Of a stretch of 64,000 nucleotides of DNA, positions 24,976-34,424 are shown piece after piece. Each line of letters starts with the position of its first letter. The first letter of the stretch is position 1. The position numbers and the translations under genes are program-made. The notes beneath the pieces were generated by a model that searched no databases, was not told the DNA's origin, and saw only the letters and a program-made list of their open reading frames with translations. The stretch comes from JAJPHF01 sp035293805 (GTDB lineage Bacteria > Chloroflexota > UBA6077 > JAJPHF01): positions 1 to 64,000 of the forward strand of contig DATGMD010000029.1 of assembly GCA_035293805.1 (NCBI GenBank), read 5' to 3'.

Positions 24976-26352
24976 TTAGTCGCCGGTGTACTCGAGGATG
25001 AAGATGCCGTGGTTTTTGTCGGTGATGTAGATGTAGCCACGGGCGTCCACGAGCACGTCTTCGGTCTGGGTGACGAGCGCGGTCTTGGGGAAGAGGCCAA
25101 TCTGCTTTTGCGGGTCGGGCGGCACGAAGCAGGCCACCTCCTCGGGCTGGCGCGGGTCGCCGATGTCGTAGATGCGCAGGCCCGCGTTGAACCAGGTCAT
25201 GTAGACCAGGTCGTCGCGGTGCATCATGAACGGGCTATGGTGCGGCAGGTGCGAGTTGTGCGGCCCGAAGCGGCCGCCCTTGTCGCAGTAGTGCGTAAAG
25301 TCGAGGCCGGGGCTGGGGCGCGGGTTGGGGAAGATGGACATGAGCCGGGGGTGCTCCTCGTCGGCGATGTCGATGATGCCGGCGAAGTTCAGCGGCTCCT
25401 GGCAGCGCTCCGGCCCCGACTCGCCGTTCACCACGGCGATGCCGCGGTCGAGGAGCGGCAGCACGCTATGGACGCCCGCGCCGCCGTAGCCGCCACGGAA
25501 CGGCGGGGACACGTTGAGGCGGCTGACGAAGCGGGGGTGGGCGAGGTCGCTGATGTCCAGGATCACCATACCGCCGCCGCCCCAGGAGACGTAGGCGCGG
25601 TCCCCGATCACGTAGGGCGGGCCGTGGACGGAGAGGCCGTCGTCGCGAGGGTTCTTGGTCTCGCCGGGGCCTTGTCCCTCGATCCACCAGCGGCCGACCT
25701 CCCGCGGCCGGGTGGGGTCGCTCACGTCCATCGCAACGTAGACGTTGCCGGAGTAGCCGGCCGGGTTGGCGGCCAGGTGGAGGTACTGGCCGCCGGCCCA
25801 GAAGTTGCGGTGGCTGCCGGTGCCGCCGAGGCTGATCTTGCTGAGCGGCGTGGGGTTCGCGGGGTCCGTGGCATTCCAGAGGATCGCGGTTTCGTCGTGC
25901 GGCCGGGTGGGATCGCCGCCCCAGACGGGCTGCATGCGCTCCAGGGACGTGAGGAGCATGCCGTCGGCCACGTTCATCTGGATGGTCCAGGTGTTGTCGG
26001 GGCCGGGCAGGAACTTCACGAACGCCGGCCGGCTGGGCGTGGTCACGTCGAGGATCGTCCAGCCGCGGTGCCAGAGGTGGCCACAGTAGAGGTACCAGCG
26101 GTCAGCGACGGCCTGGATGCCGAGCTTGAAGGCCGGGCGCCCCTCGACGTCGCTGTAGCCGACGAGGCGCACGTTGCGCGCTTCGCTCTGGCGGAACACC
26201 TGCTCCAGGTCGGTCTTGTAGAGCGGGTCGTCTTGCTGCCAGCCCTGCTGGCCGAGCGCGATGGACTCGTTCAAGCCCGCGACGGCGGCCTGGCCGCCGC
26301 GGGGGCCGAGACGGAGCGGGGGCGACTCCAGGTCGCCGCGAAAGTCACACAT
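24976..26352 (-). CDS. LVIVD-repeat beta-propeller protein
   Basis: 458 aa without a signal peptide, so probably cytosolic. Repeats of the LVIVD/COG5276 type are visible: WTILDVTTPSRPAFVKFL, VYVAMDVSDPTRPREVGRW, MVILDISDLAHPRFVSRL, AGIIDIADEEHPRLMSIF, LRIYDIGDPRQPEEVACF. These proteins are predicted propellers whose function is largely unknown. Many His residues cluster in one loop (PHNSHLPHHSPFMMHRDD), which could bind metal. GGAGGG precedes ATG 26352. It is encoded alone, divergent from pyrF. Confidence 0.85.
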   Translation of the reverse strand: MCDFRGDLESPPLRLGPRGGQAAVAGLNESIALGQQGWQQDDPLYKTDLEQVFRQSEARNVRLVGYSDVEGRPAFKLGIQAVADRWYLYCGHLWHRGWTILDVTTPSRPAFVKFLPGPDNTWTIQMNVADGMLLTSLERMQPVWGGDPTRPHDETAILWNATDPANPTPLSKISLGGTGSHRNFWAGGQYLHLAANPAGYSGNVYVAMDVSDPTRPREVGRWWIEGQGPGETKNPRDDGLSVHGPPYVIGDRAYVSWGGGGMVILDISDLAHPRFVSRLNVSPPFRGGYGGAGVHSVLPLLDRGIAVVNGESGPERCQEPLNFAGIIDIADEEHPRLMSIFPNPRPSPGLDFTHYCDKGGRFGPHNSHLPHHSPFMMHRDDLVYMTWFNAGLRIYDIGDPRQPEEVACFVPPDPQKQIGLFPKTALVTQTEDVLVDARGYIYITDKNHGIFILEYTGD

Positions 26353-26508
26353 GCTGGCCCTCCTCGCGCCGCGTGCCCGCGGGACTGGCTCGTATGGTAG
26401 CAGAATTGGTCACGTCACGAGGCGCGAATTCGTCGTCTGGAGCATGACGGCATCTGATAAGCTGAGCGTAGACATCGCCTGGTAGCAGCAGACGAGGAGA
26501 GCCGGCCG

Positions 26509-27351
26509 ATGGGCGGGGCGCGATTCGCGGACAAGCTGGCCGCCGCGGTGGCGCGCAACGACTCGCTGCTCTGTGTGGGGCTGGACCCGGATCCGGCGCA
26601 AATGCCCGAACCGGTGCGCGAGCGGCCGGATTGGCTGACGCGCTTCGCGGCGGGCATCGTGGAGGCGACGGCGGACCTGGTCTGCTGCTACAAGCCGAAC
26701 CTGGCCTTTTACGAGGCGCTGGGCGAGGCGGGCCTGGCGGGACTGCGGGCGACGCTGCGGGCGATGCCGGCCGACGTGCCGGTGCTGCTGGACGCGAAGC
26801 GGGGCGACATCGGCGTGTCGGCCCGGGCCTATGCCGCCGCGCTGTTCGACGACCTGGGGGCGGACGCGGTGACCGTCAGCCCCTACCTGGGCTTCGACAC
26901 GCTAGAGCCGTTCCTCGCGTATGGCGACCGCGGCGTGTTCGTGCTCTGCAAGACCTCCAACCCGGGCGCCGCCGAGTTTCAGGACCAACTAGTTGCCATG
27001 AACGGTTCGTTTCGGCCGCTGTACGAGAGCGTCGCGGCGGCGGCCGTGCGCGCGAACCAGCACGGCAACGTGGGGCTGGTGGTGGGCGCGACACACCCGG
27101 AGGCGTTCCGCAACGTCCGGGCGGTGGCGCCGGACCTGCCCTTGCTAGTACCGGGCGTCGGGGCGCAAGGCGGCGATCTGGCGATGGCCGTGGACGAGGG
27201 CCAGGACCGCCGCGGCGGCGGGCTACTCGTCGCGTCGAGCCGCGCGATCCTCTACGCCTCGCGGGGTGCCGACTGGCAGGCGGAGGCGCGCGACGCCGCG
27301 TGGGAGCTGCGCGGCGCGATCAACGCGCGGCGGCAGGGACGAGCCGACTGA
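26509..27351 (+). CDS. pyrF: Orotidine 5'-phosphate decarboxylase (type 2)
   Basis: Converts OMP to UMP, the last step of de novo pyrimidine synthesis; cytosolic. The 280-aa length and the active-site motif VLLDAKRGDIG (Lys-Asp set) fit the longer group-2 enzymes. CVGLDPDP near the N-terminus and LVPGVGAQGGDL near the C-terminus are also characteristic. GAGGAGAG precedes ATG 26509. The TGA stop overlaps the ATG of the DUF951 gene by one base. No other pyr genes are in the window. Confidence 0.95.
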   Translation: MGGARFADKLAAAVARNDSLLCVGLDPDPAQMPEPVRERPDWLTRFAAGIVEATADLVCCYKPNLAFYEALGEAGLAGLRATLRAMPADVPVLLDAKRGDIGVSARAYAAALFDDLGADAVTVSPYLGFDTLEPFLAYGDRGVFVLCKTSNPGAAEFQDQLVAMNGSFRPLYESVAAAAVRANQHGNVGLVVGATHPEAFRNVRAVAPDLPLLVPGVGAQGGDLAMAVDEGQDRRGGGLLVASSRAILYASRGADWQAEARDAAWELRGAINARRQGRAD

Positions 27352-27599
27352 TGGTGCTCGAAGTCTACCTGGACGACGTGGTCCGACTGCGGAAGCCGCA
27401 CCCGTGCGGCGGCTGGGAGTGGACCGTCGTGCGGCTGGGCGCCGACATCGGGCTGAAGTGCCTCACTTGCGGCCACCGGGTGCTGCTGCCGCGGTCGCTG
27501 TTCGAGCGACAGGTGCTGCGGTTCGTGCGCCGGGCCGCGCGCGCCGCGCCGCAGGCGGACCTCGACCTGGGATTGGACGACCTGCATGGCTCGGCCTGA
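27351..27599 (+). CDS. DUF951 family protein
   Basis: 82 aa, cytosolic. It matches the DUF951 pattern closely: VVRLRKPHPCGGWEWTVVR, GADIGLKCLTCGHRVLLPRSLFERQV. The three cysteines in HPCG and CLTCG may bind zinc. Its function is unknown. Start and stop overlap the neighbouring genes (1 base with pyrF, 14 bases with the MFS gene), so translation is coupled. Confidence 0.9.
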   Translation: MVLEVYLDDVVRLRKPHPCGGWEWTVVRLGADIGLKCLTCGHRVLLPRSLFERQVLRFVRRAARAAPQADLDLGLDDLHGSA

Positions 27600-29088
27600 G
27601 CCGCGCCGCGGCGAGCCGGCCGCGCGCGGCAAGTCCGTGACGCGGCCGCCCGTCGCGCCCGATCCACTCGGGCAGGGGCCGAGCGCGCTGGATGCGGCGG
27701 AGCCGTCGCTGACGCCGCCGCTGCACGCTCCCTTAGCGCCAGCCGGAGGGGCGCCGGCTGCCCCGGCGCCTGGGCCTGACGTGAGCGTGTGGCGGAACGC
27801 GCCGTTCATGCGGCTGTGGATCGCGCAGGCGATCACGCAGACGGCGCACAACGCGCTCTGGTACGCGCTGATGGTGCTGGTCGAGGAGCGCAGTCACTCG
27901 ACGACCCAGCTTGGCGTCACCATCCTGACCGTCGTCGTGCCGTCGGTGCTGTTCGGCGTGGTGGCCGGCGTGCTCGTGGATCACTGGGAGAAGCGACGGG
28001 TGCTGGTCATCTGCAACCTGCTGCGGGCGCTGCTGATGCTTGGCTTCGTGGCGTTCGACCAGTGGGTGGTCGCACTGTTCGTGCTCAGCTTCACCTTCTC
28101 CACGGTGACACAGTTCTTTGCGCCGGCGGAAACCTCGCTGATCCCGGCGCTCGTGCCGCAGCGGCGGCTGCTGCAAGCGAACTCGTTCTTCCACATCACG
28201 TTCATCAGCTCGCAGCTCGCCGGCCTGGTGCTGATCGGACCGCTCGTCGTGAAGCTGTTCGGCATGACGACGTTCTTCCTGCTGGAAGCGGCCGCGCTGG
28301 CGCTGTCGGCGGCGCTGGTGTGGGGGCTGCCGGCGACCGAGACGGTGGTCGGCATCTCGGCGGCCGAGGAAGGGCGCCGCGTGTGGCGGCGGCTGCGGCA
28401 CGATCTAGGGGAGCTGGTAGACTTACTGCGCGCCGATAGCGACATGGCGTGGGCCATGCTGCACCTCACGCTGGGCAGCACGCTGACGCTGATCGTCGCG
28501 ATGCTGGCGCCCAATTTCGTCGTCCAGGTGTTGCACATCTCGGCGGAAGACATGGTGTACGTGCTGGCGCCGGCCGGCCTGGGCATGCTCGGCGCGGCGT
28601 TGTCGCTGCAGCACGTGGGCGACCGGTTCGCCAAGCAGCGGCTCATCCACTACGGACTGGGCGCGGTCGGCGGCGCGCTGTTGCTGGTGGGCGGGCTGCC
28701 GGAGCTGTGGGAGGTGCTGCCGTTCACGCAGACCGCCGCGGGCGAGGCGAACGTTCACTCGCTCATGCTGGCGGTGATGGCGGTCACGCTGGTGGCTGGC
28801 GTCGGGTTCGCCTGTATCATCGTGCCGGCGCAGACGATCTTGCAGGAGCACGCGCCGCCGGAGAGCCGCGCGCGCATCTTCGCCGTGCAGCTGATGCTCG
28901 GCAGCGTAGCGTCGGTGGTGCCGCTGATCTTCATCGGCGGGATCGCGGACCTCGTGGGCTCGCCGCTGGTATTCGCCGCGCTGGGCGCCGGGCTGTTGGT
29001 ACTGCTGACGGCGCTGGCGTATCGGCAACGACACGCCCTGCCGGGTCAGCCGCGGCTCGCCCCCGCCGACCGTGACGCGCCGCGGTAG
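27586..29088 (+). CDS. MFS transporter (EntS/MFS_3 type)
   Basis: 500 aa with about 12 membrane helices after an unusual Pro/Ala-rich cytosolic extension of roughly 65 residues. The core begins WRNAPFMRLWIAQAITQTAHNALWYALM, and the loop between helices 2 and 3 reads GVLVDHWEKRRVLVICNLLRALL, typical of major facilitator exporters. Helix 5-7 and C-terminal segments are intact. The substrate is unknown; related proteins export siderophores or drugs. ATG 27586 lies inside the DUF951 gene. Confidence 0.88.
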   Translation: MARPEPRRGEPAARGKSVTRPPVAPDPLGQGPSALDAAEPSLTPPLHAPLAPAGGAPAAPAPGPDVSVWRNAPFMRLWIAQAITQTAHNALWYALMVLVEERSHSTTQLGVTILTVVVPSVLFGVVAGVLVDHWEKRRVLVICNLLRALLMLGFVAFDQWVVALFVLSFTFSTVTQFFAPAETSLIPALVPQRRLLQANSFFHITFISSQLAGLVLIGPLVVKLFGMTTFFLLEAAALALSAALVWGLPATETVVGISAAEEGRRVWRRLRHDLGELVDLLRADSDMAWAMLHLTLGSTLTLIVAMLAPNFVVQVLHISAEDMVYVLAPAGLGMLGAALSLQHVGDRFAKQRLIHYGLGAVGGALLLVGGLPELWEVLPFTQTAAGEANVHSLMLAVMAVTLVAGVGFACIIVPAQTILQEHAPPESRARIFAVQLMLGSVASVVPLIFIGGIADLVGSPLVFAALGAGLLVLLTALAYRQRHALPGQPRLAPADRDAPR

Positions 29089-29091
29089 GCG

Positions 29092-30255
29092 CTAGCGCCC
29101 GCGTAGAGTACGCTGCCGCGCATCCCAGCGGCGTCTGGCCTCCTCGTACGCCGCGAGCGTCTCGGCCGCCGTGCGCGCCCAGGTGAATTGGGCGGCGCGG
29201 GCCAGGCCGCGGGCGCGTAGCAGGCGGCGGAGTGCCTCGTCGTCCAGCAGCCGCGCCAGCGCGCGCGCGAGCGCTGCGGCGTCGGTCGGGTCTACCAGCA
29301 GCGCGGCATCGCCGACGACCTCCGGCAGCGACGACCGGTCCGAGCAGACGACGGGGGTGCCACAGGCGAGCGCTTCCAAGGGCGGCAGGCCAAAGCCCTC
29401 GTACAGGGAGGGATACGCGAAGGCGGCGGCGGCGCTGTAGAGCGCGGGCAGGTCGGCGTCGGCCACGCGGCCGAGGAAGCGCACCCGCGCCGACAGCCCC
29501 TCCTGCTGCACCAGGCGGTACAGGTCGTCGTACCGCCACCCCTCGGCGCCGGCGACGGCCAGGTCGGGCGCGTCGTCGTGGCGCTGGAGGAGCGCCCGGT
29601 AGGCGGCGACGAGGCCGCGCAGGTTCTTGCGCGGCTCCAGCGTGCCGACGAAGAGGAGGTAAGGCGCGGTGAGGCCATAGCGGGCGGCGACGAGCGCGCG
29701 CGCCTCCGGTGGCGGGACGGGGGCGAACGTTGGCTCGACCCCGAGCGGCACGACACGGACCTTGTCGGGCGCGACCTGATAGCGGGCCAGCACGTCGCGG
29801 CGGGTCGCCTCGGAGTCGGCGATGACGACGGTGGCAGTGGCCACGTAGCGCGGCATCATGGCCGCCAGGTAGGTGCGGTTGGAGCGCAGGTGCGTCTCGG
29901 GGTGCGCGAGAAACGCCAGGTCGTGTACCGTGAAGACGGACGGCGTGTGGCGCAGGGGCGGCAGGACGTGGTCGGTCGCGTGGAACAGGTCGCAAGGACC
30001 GACCACGCGGTCGAGCGGCAGGCGCAGCAGGCTGGCGGCCGCGAGGGTCGCGCGCCACGGCTTGCTGCCGAGACGGACGCGGCGCGGGGGCAGGCCCGCG
30101 AGGCCGGGCGGCAGTGCGGTGCCGCCGCGGCCGTGGTAGAGCAGCGATAGCTCGATTCCCGGCAGGCGGAGGAGAGCCTCGGCGAGGCGGGCGGCGTAGC
30201 GGCCGATGCCACCACGCGCCTGGGCCGCGGCCGACACGTCGAGGCAGACTCTCAC
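29092..30255 (-). CDS. Family 1/4 glycosyltransferase (GT-B)
   Basis: 387 aa. N-terminal GARGGIGRYAARLAEALL, middle DLFHATDHVLPP and C-terminal donor-site motifs (LFVGTLEPRKNLRGLV; AYPSLYEGFGLPPLEALACGTPVVCSD, the E-x7-E signature) identify a retaining GT4-type enzyme that transfers a sugar from a nucleotide donor. It is cytosolic or membrane-associated. GTG 30255 is chosen because VRVCLDVSAAAQ is the normal beginning; the open frame continues upstream only as a shadow. It could act in glycan or exopolysaccharide assembly; no cluster of such genes surrounds it. Confidence 0.9.
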   Translation of the reverse strand: MRVCLDVSAAAQARGGIGRYAARLAEALLRLPGIELSLLYHGRGGTALPPGLAGLPPRRVRLGSKPWRATLAAASLLRLPLDRVVGPCDLFHATDHVLPPLRHTPSVFTVHDLAFLAHPETHLRSNRTYLAAMMPRYVATATVVIADSEATRRDVLARYQVAPDKVRVVPLGVEPTFAPVPPPEARALVAARYGLTAPYLLFVGTLEPRKNLRGLVAAYRALLQRHDDAPDLAVAGAEGWRYDDLYRLVQQEGLSARVRFLGRVADADLPALYSAAAAFAYPSLYEGFGLPPLEALACGTPVVCSDRSSLPEVVGDAALLVDPTDAAALARALARLLDDEALRRLLRARGLARAAQFTWARTAAETLAAYEEARRRWDARQRTLRGR

Positions 30256-30306
30256 AGCGCGAGCGCCTGGGCGGCGGGCGGCCGGCGCGCGAGGCGGGGC
30301 GGAGCG

Positions 30307-30780
30307 GTGAGCGGACGGCGCGGGCGGGTGCGGGTGAGCGGGTGGCTGGCGCTGGTGGCCGTACTCTGGCTGCTGGGCGCGGGGGTGGTGGCGGCGGGCG
30401 CGCTGGCCGATTGGCGCGGCCGGGCGAGTAGTCCCGAGGCCGCGCTGCGCGCATACCTGACCGCCGTGACCGACGAGGACGCGGACCGCGCGCTGGCCGA
30501 GATCCTGCCCACGGCGAGGCCCGCGGCCGCGCCGTTCATCGCCGAGCAGCTCGGCAACGGGTACCGCGTGCTGGGGGTGGGCGTGCAGCAGGAGTCGCTG
30601 CTCGACCGCCTGCTGGGTCGCGGCGCAGCGGATCGCGCGCTCATTACCGTGCAGCTTGACATCAGCCTCTTCAGCGGCGAGACGTGGCGGACGACGACGA
30701 CCGTGCCGGCCGTGCGCACGGCCGATGGTTGGTTTCTCACCTATCCGCCGCTCCAGCCGCAACCCGCGGGCGCGGGGTAG
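30307..30780 (+). CDS. Membrane-anchored hypothetical protein
   Basis: 157 aa. An N-terminal signal anchor (GWLALVAVLWLLGAGVVAAGALA) is followed by SPEAALRAYLTAVTDEDADRALAEILP, which resembles the NTF2-like folds of small exported proteins, and a beta-rich C-terminus with Trp and Tyr. It starts at GTG 30307, divergent from the glycosyltransferase with 51 bases between starts. Function not recognised. Confidence 0.7.
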   Translation: MSGRRGRVRVSGWLALVAVLWLLGAGVVAAGALADWRGRASSPEAALRAYLTAVTDEDADRALAEILPTARPAAAPFIAEQLGNGYRVLGVGVQQESLLDRLLGRGAADRALITVQLDISLFSGETWRTTTTVPAVRTADGWFLTYPPLQPQPAGAG

Positions 30781-30813
30781 CGGCACCAGCGCGAGGCTAG
30801 CAGGCGGGCGGCG

Positions 30814-31173
30814 CTAGCGGGCCGGCGGGTCCGGCGCTTCGGGCTTGCGGCGTGCGCGGCCGGGGCGCAGGGCCTGCCGCGCCTCTTTAAGACGCTGGCG
30901 AAACACGCGCAGGCGCGGGCCGCGGTCGGGCTGGGCGCGCGGCAAGGCGGCGAACACGGCGACCGCGCGCTCCAGCACTCGCACGACCTCGTCGGGCTGG
31001 CCCCGCTTGCCGTAGAGCAGGACGAGGCGGCTGTACGGCCAGTCGCCGGGGAAGCCTTCCGCCACGTTGGCCTCGTACAGCGTTATCGCCGCGTCGGCCT
31101 CGCCGCGCTGCTCGTGCTCCAGCCCCGCGACGTTGCGCGCCGTCTGCTCGCGGAGGCGGTCCCGCTCGTCCAT
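30814..31173 (-). CDS. TPR-like protein
   Basis: 119 aa, soluble. The sequence AGLEHEQRGEADAAITLYEANVAEGFPGDWPYSRLVLLYGKRGQPDEVVRVLERAVAVF gives about one and a half tetratricopeptide-like helix pairs. The C-terminal tail is Arg/Pro rich. It converges on the membrane-anchored gene. A protein-protein interaction role is inferred only from the fold. Confidence 0.7.
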   Translation of the reverse strand: MDERDRLREQTARNVAGLEHEQRGEADAAITLYEANVAEGFPGDWPYSRLVLLYGKRGQPDEVVRVLERAVAVFAALPRAQPDRGPRLRVFRQRLKEARQALRPGRARRKPEAPDPPAR

Positions 31174-31546
31174 CTGCCTGCTCTCACTCCACAGCGGTCT
31201 GCGCTACGGCGAAGCAGTTGCGCGACGCCGGGGCTGCGCCAGTGGCGCTTGCCGTATTCCGCGCCACAGGCCGCGGGCGGGCATGAAACCCGCCCCTACG
31301 ACGCGCGGCGGGTGGGCATAGGACCCGGGCATACCAGACGCGAGCCGGGGGCCTCGTGCAGGGGCTCTACACTTGTTCAGCCTGCCCGGCCTGTCGCCGA
31401 CTGGCCCCTTTCGTCCACCTGGCTCCGCGGTAGCCAGCGATCACAGGGCTTCCACGGTATCATAGGCGAGAAGCGCGCCCGGAGGCAGCGCCGCGACGCG
31501 GGTCGCAGGTGCCGCCTCGCGGGCGCGCCACCGCGGAGGCGTGAGG
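31174..31546. other. 373-bp intergenic region with a dispersed repeat
   Basis: This holds one family B repeat (31269-31302; ggccgcgggcgggcatgaaa and cgcccctacg) and, at 31365-31370, a TACACT hexamer that could serve as a -10 for the enoyl-CoA hydratase gene. No ORF or RNA gene was recognised. Confidence 0.4.
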
Positions 31547-32332
<786 letters not shown>

Positions 32333-32337
32333 GAGAC

Positions 32338-32456
32338 CCCTTCCCCCCACCCCCCCTTCCCCCATAGGGGACGGGGGGCTTCCGGTGGAGCCGGCCCCGT
32401 CGCACCCGGCTCCCCCCTTTCCCCTATGGGGGAGAGGGGGGCAGGGGGATAGGGGT
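32338..32456. repeat. Long C/G-tract inverted repeat between convergent genes
   Basis: The left part (ccccccacccccccttcccccataggggac) is mirrored on the right (tcccctatgggggagaggggggcagggggatagggg). This forms a hairpin filling the gap between the enoyl-CoA hydratase gene and etfA. It may act as a bidirectional terminator and looks like a dispersed element related to family A. Confidence 0.55.
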
Positions 32457-32457
32457 T

Positions 32458-33453
32458 CTACGACCCGGTCAGCTCGCGGGCTTTGCGGGTGAGGGCGGGC
32501 AGGACCTCTTTGGCGTTGCCGACGACGCCCAGCTGAGCGTAGCGGAAGATGTTGGCCTCGGGGTCGCGGTTGATGGCGACGATGGTACGGGAGCCGGCGC
32601 AGCCGGCCATGTGCTGCACGGCGCCGGAGATGCCGACGGCGACGTAGAGCTGCGGGGAGATCTTCGCGCCGGTGAGGCCGATCTGGAGCGGGCCGGGAAC
32701 CCAGCCGGCGTCCACCGCCGCGCGGCTCGCGCCCACGGCGGCGCCGATGGCGCTGGCTAGCTCGTCGAGCAGCGGCCAGTTTTCGGGGCCGCCCATGCCG
32801 CGCCCGCCCGCGACCACGCGCTGCGCGTTCTCCAGATCGGGACCCGCCGCGGCTGCTCGCACGCGCTCGTGCGCCTTGGTGCGCACCTGGCTGGGGTCGA
32901 TCTGGACCGGGCGCTCGACGATCTCGCCCTGGTGGCCGGGCACGGGGGCGGCTTGGTCGAACAGCTTGGGCCGCAGGCTGGCGAGCTGTACGCCGTCGCC
33001 CGCCACGGTGTACTCGGCCACGGCGTTGCCGCCGAAGACCGGCTTCACGGCGAGCAGGCGGCCGTTGTCGGCGACTTGCAGGTCCGAGCAGTCGGTGACA
33101 ATGCCGGTGCCGAGGCGGAACGCCAGCCGCGTGCCGAACTCGCGGCCGGTCTGGGTGTGCGAGAGGAGCACGACGCTGGCGCTCGTCTCGCGGATGAGCG
33201 CGGCGAGTGCCGGCACCCAGGTATCCGCCTGGTAGGGCGAGAGGCGCGGATCGCTCAGCACGTCGACGCGGTCGGCGCCGCGCTCGATCAGGCCAGGCGC
33301 CTGGCCGGCCACGTCCTGCCCGAGCACGGCCACGGCGACCGGCCCGCCCATCTTCCCGGCTAGCTCGCGCGCCGCGCCGAGCACTTCGAGCGTCGCCGGC
33401 GCGACGCTCCCCTCCGACGGCTCGCCGATGACCAGCACGCCGTTTCCTGCCAT
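32458..33453 (-). CDS. etfA: Electron transfer flavoprotein alpha subunit
   Basis: 331 aa, cytosolic; carries FAD and pairs with EtfB. The FAD-binding C-terminal domain shows VVAGGRGMGGPENWPLLDELA, GPLQIGLTGAKISPQLYVAVGISGAVQHMAG and AINRDPEANIFRYAQLGVVG, all standard. It is the last gene of the leftward etfD-etfB-etfA run and is separated from etfB by a 96-bp spacer containing an imperfect inverted repeat. It should shuttle electrons from acyl-CoA dehydrogenases to the membrane protein encoded upstream. Confidence 0.96.
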   Translation of the reverse strand: MAGNGVLVIGEPSEGSVAPATLEVLGAARELAGKMGGPVAVAVLGQDVAGQAPGLIERGADRVDVLSDPRLSPYQADTWVPALAALIRETSASVVLLSHTQTGREFGTRLAFRLGTGIVTDCSDLQVADNGRLLAVKPVFGGNAVAEYTVAGDGVQLASLRPKLFDQAAPVPGHQGEIVERPVQIDPSQVRTKAHERVRAAAAGPDLENAQRVVAGGRGMGGPENWPLLDELASAIGAAVGASRAAVDAGWVPGPLQIGLTGAKISPQLYVAVGISGAVQHMAGCAGSRTIVAINRDPEANIFRYAQLGVVGNAKEVLPALTRKARELTGS

Positions 33454-33463
33454 GTTGCCTCCA

Positions 33464-33549
33464 AGCTGTCAGCCGTCAGCTATCAGCCATCAGCCATCAG
33501 CAGACGCGAGAGATGAAGCTGATGGCTGACCGCTGACAGCTGACCGCTT
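33464..33549. repeat. Imperfect inverted repeat between etfB and etfA
   Basis: agctgtcagccgtcagc and repeated catcagc units on the left pair with gatggctgaccgctgacagct on the right. The repeat fills the whole etfB-etfA spacer. Similar tcagc/gctga-rich elements are common dispersed repeats in GC-rich genomes. Confidence 0.6.
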
Positions 33550-34350
33550 TCAGATCAGCCGCGCCTCGCGCAGGCGCTGGGCCAGCTTCTCGCCCATCTC
33601 CTGCGGGGTGTCGGCCTCGATGAATTCACACTTGCTCTCGCGCACGGGCACGAACAGGCGCTGCAGCACGATGCGGTCGGCGCTCGCCCCCACCTGGTCA
33701 GGCGACAGGCCGAGATCCGCGGCGGTCCACACGGGGATCGGCACCTTGCCGGAGGCCATGATGCCCTTCAGCGTGGGGTAGCGCGGCTGGTTGATCTCGT
33801 TGCTGATGCCGAGCACCGAGGGGAGCGGCATGTCAATTGGCTGGTACCCGTCCTCGGTGACGCGCTCGACGTACAGCCCGCCGTCGCGCACCTCGACCTT
33901 CTGCACCGGCACGGCGCCGGCCACGTCCAGTAGCTCGGCGAGCGCCGCGGGCGCCTGGCCGCTGTCCCAGTCCGCGGCCTGGCGGCCGGTGAGCACCAGA
34001 TCGAACGTCCCGAGCTTCTTGATGGCGGCGGCCAGCGCCACGGCGGTGGCGTAGCTGTCGCCGCCCTCGAACGCCGGGTCCTCGAGCTGCACGGCCGCGT
34101 CGCAGCCCATCGCGATGGCCCGCTTCAGCGCGTCGCGGACCGAGGGAGGGCCGAGGCTGATGACGGTTACCTTGCCGCCGTGCTGCTCCTTGAGCTGGAT
34201 GGCGGCCTCGATGGCGTGGAGGTCGAAGGTGCTGATGACCGGCGCCACGCCCTCCGGCGGCACCACGCGCTTGGCCACCTCGTCCACCTTGAACTGGCTG
34301 GTGGGGATCTCGGGGTCGGGCACTTGCTTGATGCAGACGACGATGTCCAT
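33550..34350 (-). CDS. etfB: Electron transfer flavoprotein beta subunit
   Basis: 266 aa, cytosolic, binds AMP and the alpha subunit. The start MDIVVCIKQVPDPEIPTSQF, the segment LVLTGRQAADWDSGQAPAALAELL and the C-terminal half are typical of the ETF beta family. A single copy beside etfA and an etfD-like oxidoreductase suggests a linear, non-bifurcating ETF; ETF type should be judged by alignment of the FAD-site residues. Confidence 0.96.
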   Translation of the reverse strand: MDIVVCIKQVPDPEIPTSQFKVDEVAKRVVPPEGVAPVISTFDLHAIEAAIQLKEQHGGKVTVISLGPPSVRDALKRAIAMGCDAAVQLEDPAFEGGDSYATAVALAAAIKKLGTFDLVLTGRQAADWDSGQAPAALAELLDVAGAVPVQKVEVRDGGLYVERVTEDGYQPIDMPLPSVLGISNEINQPRYPTLKGIMASGKVPIPVWTAADLGLSPDQVGASADRIVLQRLFVPVRESKCEFIEADTPQEMGEKLAQRLREARLI

Positions 34351-34365
34351 TGGGTCTCCAGTGCT

Positions 34366-34424
34366 GAGTGCGGAGTGCGGAGTGCTGCGTCAGCTGCTGA
34401 CGCAGCACTCCGCACTCCGCACTC
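34366..34424. repeat. 29-bp perfect inverted repeat between etfD and etfB
   Basis: Arms 34366-34394 and 34396-34424 are exact reverse complements around a single central base; they consist of gagtgcggagtgcggagtgc followed by tgcgtcagc. The repeat starts within the stop codon of etfD and fills most of the spacer. Related agtgctgagtgc fragments occur at 37741 and 57546. Confidence 0.85.
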
